From Methanoregulaceae archaeon (GTDB lineage Archaea > Halobacteriota > Methanomicrobia > Methanomicrobiales > Methanospirillaceae), in NCBI GenBank assembly GCA_028679275.1, contig JAJRBV010000080.1:1-8318 (forward strand): 8,318 nucleotides of DNA. The letters are read 5' to 3'. Under the pieces are notes generated by a model that was given only the letters and a program-made list of their open reading frames with translations, did no database searches and was not told where the DNA came from. The first letter of the stretch is position 1, and each line of letters starts with the position of its first letter. Of the stretch, positions 1 to 6,503 are shown one piece after another. The translations under genes and the position numbers were made by a program.

Positions 1-367
1 CAATTGCCTCATGATATTTTCCAATCTCCATCATCTTGAGGCCGAGGATGATATCAAAAATCATCCTCCCCCCCGGGCGGCGCTTCGCACGGGAGGCATG
101 GCTGAAGAGCTTCTCGATATAATCGAGATCGGTGGAGCGGCTGCTCTTTTCAAGAACCCTTACCGTGATATCATCGATCAGCTGGTCATGTGACCGCAGG
201 TCAATATCAGGCAGTGATTTATCGATAGTGGAGAGGACATAACCGAAGAAGATGGGAATATCGGCATCAATCTTCTCCGAGTTTTTCTCGATGTACTGCA
301 TCAGATCCTGCCGTACCTGATCCACCCTGGCCTCGACAAGTGAATCCGGCTGCCATTCATCGTCCAT
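1..367 (-). CDS. Unrecognised soluble helical protein, N-terminal part (possibly TPR-like)
   Basis: A 122-codon open frame runs from ATG at 367 off the left edge. The sequence is hydrophilic and mostly helical, with no signal peptide or membrane helix: acidic start MDDEWQPDSLVEARVDQV, then PIFFGYVLSTIDKSLPDI, then a basic loop RAKRRPGGRM. The last visible part, GLKMMEIGKYHEAI, resembles the first helices of a tetratricopeptide repeat (Gly-x-x-Tyr-x-x-Ala), but one partial unit is weak evidence. The start is supported by GGTGAT (380-375), an excellent archaeal Shine-Dalgarno 7 nt upstream; a GTG at 379 would overlap that site. A promoter of its own precedes it, so it may be a separate unit from the arl operon. 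A role in motility is possible from proximity only. Confidence 0.7.
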   Translation of the reverse strand, partial: MDDEWQPDSLVEARVDQVRQDLMQYIEKNSEKIDADIPIFFGYVLSTIDKSLPDIDLRSHDQLIDDITVRVLEKSSRSTDLDYIEKLFSHASRAKRRPGGRMIFDIILGLKMMEIGKYHEAI

Positions 368-429
368 CTTTTCTATCACCAGGTCTGATATGCTCCCGAA
401 ACGACCTTAGGAATAAAATCATGTCAGAG

Positions 430-474
430 GTATAAAACCACCATAGAATCGTTCAGGGAGCGATATAAACTTTA
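430..474 (-). promoter_or_regulatory. Candidate archaeal promoter(s) of the leftmost gene
   Basis: Two TATA-like boxes are visible on the minus strand in the gap after the arl cluster. One is TTTATATC (469-462), preceded by ATAAAG, much like the ATAAAG that precedes the motor-operon TATA box. The other is TTTTATAC (437-430). They would give transcripts starting near 440 or 408, with leaders of roughly 70 or 40 nt before the ATG at 367. The first has the better upstream element. No clear terminator for the arl operon is seen before them. Confidence 0.45.
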
Positions 475-482
475 TCAGGGAG
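453..482. repeat. Direct repeats TCAGGGAG flanking a TATA-like box
   Basis: TCAGGGAG occurs at 453-460 and 475-482. The start-to-start distance is 22 bp, two helical turns, and a TATA-like element lies between the copies (464-469 on the minus strand). A regulator bound to both copies would cover the promoter of the leftmost gene. No named motif is recognised. Confidence 0.4.
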
Positions 483-494
483 TGTTATCCTCAT

Positions 495-1748
495 TCACCA
501 GCGTTTTTTCTGGTTTGATAAGATGGCGACGAGATCCTCTTCGATATCGCGGACCTGGACAGGGATATCCTTCAAGTCCCTCACAAGGCTCTGGTTCACT
601 TTCCGCTTGCCCTTCATGTCGCTCTTCATGGAGGAGAGCAGGTCCACGTCACCGGATGTATCTTTGGCGAACGGGCTCATATACCCGTCCCTGACATCGA
701 GGTCACGCATCGTTTTTTCGAGCGATGCTTCCTTGGACTGATCGCCACCAGCTGCCGGCTTCCCCTGAATTACTTCCGGAGTTTCGAGACCCACGACATC
801 GAGCTCAAGCTTCTCGAGTTCATCAAGTTCTTCCTCGATGGTAACTTCCGCTTCTTCTTCCCCGATAATTGCAGGGTGGTCCTGACCGGTGGCGGGCATT
901 TCACCGGCCGTATCCTCCTCATCCTCCTCATCCAGAATGAGCGGGATATCCTCATGAAAGGCAGGTTCAGGATGTTCGCGGGGTCTCCCTTCTGGTGCAG
1001 CCGGTTCAAGATCAGCATCAAACGGGATATCGGAACCGGCACCGGACCCGCCCTTTCCGTCACCAGCGGTCACAAAATCAGAATCGAGCACCGTATTCTG
1101 GACAAGCGGAGAAAACGGGTTTGGCTCCCTTTTTATCCCGACTGGGGATGCAGCCGCGGCTTCCACAGAAGCAAAGGAGATCTGACTCGTACTGCCGCTG
1201 GATCCAGCCTTTTCAGGTGTTATGGCCCCTGCGGTATCGGGTCCTTTCGTTTTACCCCTCTCAAGACAGGATACGAGAAAAAGGTGCAGGCCTCTTTTCA
1301 TCATGGAAAATGTCTCGAAACGGGGTTTACCTTTCGATGAGACCGTGACGGTTCTCTCCGCATGAACGACCGTCTCCTTCACCGGCAGGGCTTTCTCCTT
1401 TCCCCGGGCAGCCTGCGTCCCCCGGGACCGGAGAAGTCCCCAGATCCGTGATGGTGCACCTGACCCTGGGCCTCCCTCAGCCTGCACCCCCCCCTCTTTT
1501 ACCGGCGGGATTCTCTCTTTTATCCGGGAGGCAGCTTCTTCGTCCGGCATACCATCCCGGGCAGCCAGCGTCCCACTCGACCGGAGACGTCCCCCGATCC
1601 ATGAGCCCGCACCGGAAGCAAGGAGCAGCGCAACGAGGAGGACAACACTCGCGATCAGGCTCAGCTCGGGAATATTGATCACGACAAGCAGTGCTTCCGT
1701 GAGAATGATCGCAATGAGAACGATGATCCTGATCGTTGATTCTTTCAT
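495..1748 (-). CDS. Unrecognised two-helix membrane protein coupled to arlJ
   Basis: I do not recognise this 417-residue protein. Residues about 7-25 and 29-50 are two strongly hydrophobic helices joined by a tight NIPELS turn. The flanking charges (Lys/Arg before the first, GGRLRSS after the second) suggest both termini are cytoplasmic. Residues about 53-92 and 102-132 form an imperfect internal repeat (LRSxGTxAARxG and PVKExxVxAE). Residues 240-335 are rich in Pro, Glu and Asp, with a run DEEDEEDTAGE, and are probably disordered. The tail (about 345-417) is charged and helical, ending KKRW. The ATG at 1748 is chosen because GGGGG lies 6 nt upstream and the arlJ stop is one base away. An in-frame ATG at 1790 would overlap arlJ by 41 nt. 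The coupling suggests a motor-associated role, such as a membrane-anchored scaffold for the cytoplasmic complex. That is inference from position only. Confidence 0.8.
   Translation of the reverse strand: MKESTIRIIVLIAIILTEALLVVINIPELSLIASVVLLVALLLASGAGSWIGGRLRSSGTLAARDGMPDEEAASRIKERIPPVKEGGVQAEGGPGSGAPSRIWGLLRSRGTQAARGKEKALPVKETVVHAERTVTVSSKGKPRFETFSMMKRGLHLFLVSCLERGKTKGPDTAGAITPEKAGSSGSTSQISFASVEAAAASPVGIKREPNPFSPLVQNTVLDSDFVTAGDGKGGSGAGSDIPFDADLEPAAPEGRPREHPEPAFHEDIPLILDEEDEEDTAGEMPATGQDHPAIIGEEEAEVTIEEELDELEKLELDVVGLETPEVIQGKPAAGGDQSKEASLEKTMRDLDVRDGYMSPFAKDTSGDVDLLSSMKSDMKGKRKVNQSLVRDLKDIPVQVRDIEEDLVAILSNQKKRW
1405..1604 (-). repeat. Internal direct duplication inside the gene after arlJ
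   Basis: The 47-base segments at 1558-1604 and 1405-1451 match at 40 of 47 positions when laid side by side. On the coding strand they encode RLRSSGTLAARDG and LLRSRGTQAARGK. The similarity continues weakly into PPVKEGGVQAE and LPVKETVVHAE, with about ten extra residues (MPDEEAASRI) in the first copy. This is a recent tandem-type duplication of a Pro/Arg-rich module. Confidence 0.75.
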
Positions 1749-1749
1749 G

Positions 1750-3369
1750 TCAGACCCCCGAGAGGGTTGGGATATTGAAGAATAATCCAACTATAAACGG
1801 TGCTGCTATATATATGATTCCGGTAACGGTGCAGAGCAGGCTTCCGAAGAAGTAGTAAATATACCCTGCGCCACCAAAAACAATCCGGCCTGCAAGGATA
1901 TTAGAAACCGTGATGATGGTGATGATAATCATCACATAGGTGATCATGGTGGCTTCGGGGAAGTTGACAAACATGGTCAAAGAACCTGACATCGTAGAAC
2001 TTAACGCACCTGCTTCGCCCACACCGCTGCTGGCAGGTCCCAGGGTTTGCATTACATCGGTAATCGACACTGACATGCGGAGGAGAATGTGGAAGAGGAA
2101 GAGAAAGATCGCGATCATCATTGCGTGCATGGGGATCAGGAGTACCACGAAACCCAGGGAGATGGTATGACGTTTGTTCCTGAGCAGAACCTGCTCAAGC
2201 ATGGAAGATCCCACGATCTCGCCGATCTGATCGGGAGAGCCGCCCAGTTCGACCGAATCGCGGAAAATTCCCAGGTACTTGTAGATCAGGTTGCTGCCTG
2301 AATCCCCGATGAACCTCTCCCAGGTAAGCTTGTCGTCAAGGCCAAGGTTCAGTTTTGAGAATACGCCATTCACCAGGGGCTCAAGGGTCACGAGTGATTT
2401 TTTGTCGATCTCTGCCATTGCATGACCGATGGTCACCCCTTTGCCCCCCATCACGGAACCGAGACTCCTGATAAATACAGAAAAGTCACTGTCCCTGAGG
2501 ATGATGTTCGAGTCATCGATGTACCCGATTATTCCGAGTGGAAAGAGAAGGATCCCGATGATCAGCATGACCAGCCCGAAGACATCGGGAAGATATCCAA
2601 GAGTACTCAGGAGCAGGAATGTGATCACGATTGCGGCAATCACCGGGAGGACTTTCCTGCTCATCCGGTGGATCATCCCCTGTTCCTTGGATCCCCTTTG
2701 AAGCCCGTGAGTTTTCTGGTCATCGGGAACTGCCCGGTACATCGTAACAATTCCGAATATCGAGACTGCGATCACGATGAGATAGGACATCATCAGGGTG
2801 CTCTGGATATCCTCGGGAGCAAAGATGGCCACCGATATCATGATGATGATACCCACGAGCGATGCAGAGAAGAGCATGGCGATGTAGGCATCCCCCCACT
2901 TCTTCAGCATCTCGAGCCCCTCCTCGTAGGTATTGCGGTAAATGCTCCTGATGGTGAGCAGTTCCCGGGTGAGAAAGTCTTCATCGGGGACTCCTGACTC
3001 GATGGAGTTGGCGTAACGGTTCAGCATGCTCTGGAGCATGGGATTTTTTACCCGTTCTGCCATGAGGGTCAGGGCGTCAACGTAGCTGTAATTCCACCGT
3101 TTGACAAAAAATTCGATTTTCTTGAAATATTTTGAGGGAATAAACTCTTCCCGTGTAGCGGTATAGGCAAATATTTCCGGCCGTGTCGCCCGGGCAGTCG
3201 TGATTGCTGCCATGTAGGTGATCATGAAAAGGAGATCGGCCCCCATCCTCTTGTTTTCACGCAGGCCAAACAGCCACGTGCGTATCGAGGCCAGGGATCC
3301 CTTGAACGGAAGGCTTCCCCTGTTCTTATCCTTCATTGCCCCGGACAGAGTTTTAAGACTCGTTGACAT
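1750..3369 (-). CDS. arlJ: Archaellum membrane platform protein FlaJ
   Basis: This 539-residue polytopic membrane protein belongs to the GspF/TadC/PilC family and is the platform on which the ATPase FlaI docks and through which archaellin is assembled. It has two T2SSF-type cytoplasmic domains: one at about 80-160 with WNYSYVDALTLMAERVKNP, and one at about 290-400 with GKGVTIGHAMAEI and LGIFRDSVELGGSPDQIGE. Hydrophobic segments lie at about 162-184, 192-211, 239-257, 261-284, 402-430, 474-495 and 500-533. The length matches the family. The ATG at 3369 overlaps arlI by 17 nt and has only a distant AGGGG upstream. A second ATG at 3336 (residue 12) would remove the overlap, leaving a 16-nt gap, with GGGG rather close to it. 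The N-terminus is therefore uncertain by 11 residues. The stop codon is one base before the next gene. Confidence 0.93.
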   Translation of the reverse strand: MSTSLKTLSGAMKDKNRGSLPFKGSLASIRTWLFGLRENKRMGADLLFMITYMAAITTARATRPEIFAYTATREEFIPSKYFKKIEFFVKRWNYSYVDALTLMAERVKNPMLQSMLNRYANSIESGVPDEDFLTRELLTIRSIYRNTYEEGLEMLKKWGDAYIAMLFSASLVGIIIMISVAIFAPEDIQSTLMMSYLIVIAVSIFGIVTMYRAVPDDQKTHGLQRGSKEQGMIHRMSRKVLPVIAAIVITFLLLSTLGYLPDVFGLVMLIIGILLFPLGIIGYIDDSNIILRDSDFSVFIRSLGSVMGGKGVTIGHAMAEIDKKSLVTLEPLVNGVFSKLNLGLDDKLTWERFIGDSGSNLIYKYLGIFRDSVELGGSPDQIGEIVGSSMLEQVLLRNKRHTISLGFVVLLIPMHAMMIAIFLFLFHILLRMSVSITDVMQTLGPASSGVGEAGALSSTMSGSLTMFVNFPEATMITYVMIIITIITVSNILAGRIVFGGAGYIYYFFGSLLCTVTGIIYIAAPFIVGLFFNIPTLSGV

Positions 3370-5227
3370 CGATAGTGATTAACCCCTGTTTCTTGACCTT
3401 GGTGATCATGTGGAAGAGGTCGTAAAATCCTGTATATCCTGCTTTATGGAGACGTTCCAGTATCCTTGCTCTTTTATCAACTTCAAGATAGATCTTGGCC
3501 CTCTTATGCTCGGGGATCCCGAGCATTGTCGCAATCTTGTTCTCGAGCAGGAAGCTGTTTCCCCTTCCGGTAAATTCATGAACATCACTCACCGGGTCCC
3601 AGTGGAACACTTCCACGAACGAGAATCCCTGGGTTTCGGGATTGAACCCGACAAGTTCGTTGATGCTTAATATTCTCCTGATCATCTCCCCGGTCGGTCT
3701 CCGGACAGCACTCTGGATAACCACGAGGTTCAGGTTGTCGACGTAAGTCTTCGGGATGTTGATCGGGTCCCCGCACAAACGCTGGACGAGCTTCTCGACC
3801 GATGCGGCATGGAAGGTGGAGAGAACAGGGTGGCCCGTCTGCATCGCACCGAAGGCAACTGCCCCCTCGACCCCACGGATTTCCCCGACAAGGATCTGGT
3901 TCGGGCGCTGACGGAGCGCAGCCCTCAGGAGGTCAAACATCGTGACTTCCCCCCCTTCTCCCTCACCCTTTCCCTTTCCTTTCGAGACTTCCCTCGTCCA
4001 GTTCCTGTGCGGGATCTGGAGCTCAGGGGTATCCTCTATGGTCACGATCTTATTTTCAGGAGGAATAAAGGCGGTCATCGCGTTGAGGCTGGTGGTCTTG
4101 CCGCTGGCTGTCTCCCCGCTCATAAAGAGTGACATCCCGTTCTCGATACATATCCAGAGATAGGCGGCGGCCATGTAATCGCACGTCTTGAACTCGATCA
4201 GTTTGAGGATACTGATCGGGTCATCCATGGATTTTCGTATGGTGAAATTACTCCCTTTCCTGCTGATATCGGTACTGTAAACAATGTTGATACGCGATCC
4301 GTCCGGGAGTGTCGAGTCCACGATAGGGTTCCGGTATGTGATGGGCCGCTTGGTCCTCTCGGCGAGCTTGATCACGTATTTGTCGAGGTCTGTTGTGTTA
4401 CCCCAGCCGGTAACCGATTTCAGCCCCTTGAAAATTTTATGCTCGATAAAGACCGGGCCTACTCCGTCCACCGTAATATCCTCGATATAGCGATCGCTGA
4501 TGTATGGTTTCAGCATCCCGACATCGACCTTGTCCCTCACAAGGAGATACTCGAGAGCCTTGTACTGCTGGGAGGTGACGATCAGCCTTCCGTCAGGGGT
4601 CCGGGGAAACTTCGAGAGGGCCGAATCAGTCCTCGCGCTGGTCTTGGAAGTCAGGTCTTTTTGGAGGAATCCCTTGATTTTTTTACCGGCTCCTCCCTTT
4701 GCGGCCGGTTCTGGGAGAGCGGTTTTTGGCACCTCTCCCGCTGCAGCAACGTGGACGATCTTTGTAAAAAGGCTTTTAAGAACCTCTGCCCGCTCTTCAT
4801 CGGTTACCGGATCATGATCGAGTGCATCCAGGAGGTCGACCAGCAGGATCTCGACTGCCGGCTGGAGATCCTGGACACTGTGTAGGAACGAGGGTTCGAT
4901 GGGGATGTAATAATTGCGGACATCATTCACATCATAAAATATGTGAACGAAGGTGGTATCATCGGCTGGGTAGATCAGGTTCGGTTCCTTCAGTTCCTTC
5001 AGGTCACGTTTCAGCTCTGAGAAGAAGAGGGGCATCCCGTACGTATCGATCGGGAAGAGGTGAAGGTATTCGAGAAGGTGTGGCGCCTGCCGTGCATAAT
5101 CCTTCGCATTTGCAGGGAGCATGCGAAAGACCGCACATCCTTCGATATTATTGATGCAGTCGTTCCCCTCTTCGGGGGGAGCCGGCTTGAACGGGAGAAC
5201 CGATGTAAAGGTGAGCGTTTCGACCAT
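3353..5227 (-). CDS. arlI: Archaellum motor ATPase FlaI (type II/IV secretion superfamily)
   Basis: This 624-residue hexameric AAA+ ATPase drives archaellum assembly and rotation. Residues 1-165 are the variable N-terminal region. Residues about 166-206 are a Lys/Ala/Gly-rich linker. The conserved core starts near 212 (DGRLIVTSQQYKALEYLL, then PYISDRYIEDITVDG). Motifs in order are Walker A GETASGKT (371-378), the Asp box IVTIEDTPEL (394-403), Walker B QILVGEIRG (444-452, catalytic Glu at 449) and the His box GHPVLSTFHA (465-474). All key residues are intact. A Gly/Lys/Glu-rich insert (416-427) lies between the Asp box and Walker B. At 624 residues it is somewhat longer than the roughly 510-550 usual for FlaI, mainly from the N-terminal region. 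The start follows the arlH stop by one base, with GGGTG 4 nt upstream. The 3' end overlaps the assigned arlJ start by 17 nt. Confidence 0.95.
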   Translation of the reverse strand: MVETLTFTSVLPFKPAPPEEGNDCINNIEGCAVFRMLPANAKDYARQAPHLLEYLHLFPIDTYGMPLFFSELKRDLKELKEPNLIYPADDTTFVHIFYDVNDVRNYYIPIEPSFLHSVQDLQPAVEILLVDLLDALDHDPVTDEERAEVLKSLFTKIVHVAAAGEVPKTALPEPAAKGGAGKKIKGFLQKDLTSKTSARTDSALSKFPRTPDGRLIVTSQQYKALEYLLVRDKVDVGMLKPYISDRYIEDITVDGVGPVFIEHKIFKGLKSVTGWGNTTDLDKYVIKLAERTKRPITYRNPIVDSTLPDGSRINIVYSTDISRKGSNFTIRKSMDDPISILKLIEFKTCDYMAAAYLWICIENGMSLFMSGETASGKTTSLNAMTAFIPPENKIVTIEDTPELQIPHRNWTREVSKGKGKGEGEGGEVTMFDLLRAALRQRPNQILVGEIRGVEGAVAFGAMQTGHPVLSTFHAASVEKLVQRLCGDPINIPKTYVDNLNLVVIQSAVRRPTGEMIRRILSINELVGFNPETQGFSFVEVFHWDPVSDVHEFTGRGNSFLLENKIATMLGIPEHKRAKIYLEVDKRARILERLHKAGYTGFYDLFHMITKVKKQGLITIDVNES

Positions 5228-5228
5228 G

Positions 5229-5960
5229 TCACACCCGAGCCATCGAGATGGGGATGATCTTCATGCCATACCCAGGATGCACCTCGAAACTGACCATGTT
5301 GCCGCTGGTCTTTTTTGCTCCCCGGACCTTTACTGCCTCCATCACCATCACGTACTTGTCGCCGATCAGGGACTTCCTCATCATCAGGTGTGCATCGCAG
5401 ATGGACCGTATCCGGACGAGCATATCCTCTTCGTACGCGTAGCTGTGCAGGGTGATCAGGATGGTCTTTCCTTCATCTGCAAGGCTCTTGCACCCGGTAA
5501 GGAAATTGAGTACCATTGCCGGTGACGCATGCTCGGTAAAGACGGTAAACGAGTCGATAATAAGGACATGGGCAGTGCTCTCCTGCATGCCCGCGATAAG
5601 TTTCTTGAGCATCCGGTCCATTGCGGCCTGGGACCATTTCACCCCGGTCATCAGGGTGAATACCCGGATATATCCCCATGCGAAATAATCAGAGATATCA
5701 AGGTTCATGGTCTCCATCTGTGAGAGAAAGCCCTCCGTGGAAAGCTCGGTAGAATAGAGATCGGCGTTCAGTCCCTGCTTCATGGAACCAAAAATAACCT
5801 GCTGCATGAGAACACTCTTTCCCGTGTCGCTCTCCCCTTCTACTAGGGTAAGGGATCCAAGCGGGATTCCCCCTGCAACCTTCTTGTCGATCTCAGCGAT
5901 CCCAGTAGAGAGAAGTACTCCCTCGCCGCTTTTTCCCTCCGTCGCCCCTTCTGGTCCCAT
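5229..5960 (-). CDS. arlH: Archaellum regulatory ATP-binding protein FlaH (KaiC-like)
   Basis: This 243-residue RecA/KaiC-fold protein contains the Walker A motif GESDTGKS (residues 42-49) and a Walker B-like strand HVLIIDSFTVF (about 131-141), followed by ITLHSY (169-174) in the place of the FlaH sensor-like strand. FlaH binds ATP, hydrolyses it poorly or not at all, forms a ring and interacts with FlaI and FlaJ in the cytoplasmic motor core. The length is normal for the family. The ATG at 5960 is preferred. An in-frame TTG at 5978 would add six residues, but it overlaps the GAGGAG Shine-Dalgarno (5976-5971) that sits 10 nt before the ATG. The end of the gene supplies the GGGTG ribosome-binding site of arlI, and the stop codon is one base from the arlI start. 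Confidence 0.93.
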   Translation of the reverse strand: MGPEGATEGKSGEGVLLSTGIAEIDKKVAGGIPLGSLTLVEGESDTGKSVLMQQVIFGSMKQGLNADLYSTELSTEGFLSQMETMNLDISDYFAWGYIRVFTLMTGVKWSQAAMDRMLKKLIAGMQESTAHVLIIDSFTVFTEHASPAMVLNFLTGCKSLADEGKTILITLHSYAYEEDMLVRIRSICDAHLMMRKSLIGDKYVMVMEAVKVRGAKKTSGNMVSFEVHPGYGMKIIPISMARV

Positions 5961-5995
5961 TCTCGTATCTCTCCTCAAATATCTGACAAATTTTC

Positions 5996-6016
5996 CTGGC
6001 AGTCAATCCCTGCCAG
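5996..6016 (-). other. Perfect 7-bp inverted repeat (RNA hairpin) in the arlF-arlH gap
   Basis: CTGGCAG (5996-6002) and CTGCCAG (6010-6016) are exact inverted repeats around a 7-base loop. The hairpin starts 5 nt after the second arlF stop codon and ends about 20 nt before the arlH ribosome-binding site. The 3' side (GAAAATTTG) has no long T-run, so it is not a typical terminator. An RNA processing or stability element that sets different levels of stator proteins and ATPase complex is the simplest guess. Confidence 0.45.
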
Positions 6017-6023
6017 CGAATTA

Positions 6024-6491
6024 TTACAGGTAGGCAGAAGCGGTCACTCCTGTCGGTGTGGTGACCTTGACCCAGATATACGGCCCTCCCGCCGCATTGA
6101 TCTGGATGGTGAGCGCCTCGCCCGGATCCCACGTGTTCGGATACACGGTATCCGGCTCGATCCTCCACACCTGCCACCCTGTCCCCCCTTCGGGGTTGTA
6201 CCCCAAATATTCAGGGAAATTGGTGCTGTCCTGGAGGAATACATCCATTGATGCGAAATCATTGAATCCCTCGCTCCCGGTATTGTTGATCGTCACATAG
6301 ATCGGGCCGGTCCCCGCACTTTCCCATATACTGATGGAGGTCCCGGTAATTTTTGATGAAACTGCCGTCATGTCCTTTTCCGCGGTTACCATGGTTTCTG
6401 TGAGTGAAATTGTTCCTGAAGCGAGCAGATATGCCGTGATAATCAGGAGGAGGATCCCGATTGCCGTTGCCACGAGGGATGCAGCTGCCAT
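6024..6491 (-). CDS. arlF: Archaellum stator protein, FlaF family
   Basis: This 155-residue protein has an N-terminal membrane helix (about residues 5-27, LVATAIGILLLIITAYLLAS), then a helical connector, then a beta-sandwich from about residue 48. It shows IYVTINNTGSEGFNDFASMD, a TGSE-x-x-x-DF-x-x-MDV pattern typical of FlaF, and TWDPGEALTIQI. FlaF in Sulfolobus acidocaldarius is a dimeric, archaellin-like domain that binds the S-layer and anchors the stator, so the soluble domain is expected on the outer face. The gene starts 12 nt after arlG with AGGTCAGG just upstream. It ends in two tandem stop codons (TAATAA, 6026-6021), unlike the other genes here. The following gap of 63 nt is the longest inside the motor gene run. 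Confidence 0.78.
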   Translation of the reverse strand: MAAASLVATAIGILLLIITAYLLASGTISLTETMVTAEKDMTAVSSKITGTSISIWESAGTGPIYVTINNTGSEGFNDFASMDVFLQDSTNFPEYLGYNPEGGTGWQVWRIEPDTVYPNTWDPGEALTIQINAAGGPYIWVKVTTPTGVTASAYL

Positions 6492-6503
6492 GGGCCTGAC
6501 CTG

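Noticed and set aside
876..1340. Plus-strand 154-codon open frame
   Set aside because: Antisense to the gene after arlJ; reads as random basic sequence with no convincing start site.
1749..1790. Upstream ATG at 1790 for the gene after arlJ
   Set aside because: It would add 14 polar residues and overlap arlJ by 41 nt without a ribosome-binding site; the ATG at 1748 has one and gives a cleaner junction.
2422..2997. Plus-strand 191-codon open frame, rich in His and Asp
   Set aside because: It lies fully antisense within arlJ, has odd composition and no recognisable domain; the arlJ frame is clearly the real one.
4439..4885. Plus-strand 148-codon open frame
   Set aside because: Antisense to the arlI N-terminal half, which is better supported by its continuity with the ATPase core.
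5961..5978. TTG start at 5978 for arlH
   Set aside because: This start overlaps the GAGGAG ribosome-binding site for the ATG at 5960, and the six extra residues are not typical of FlaH.
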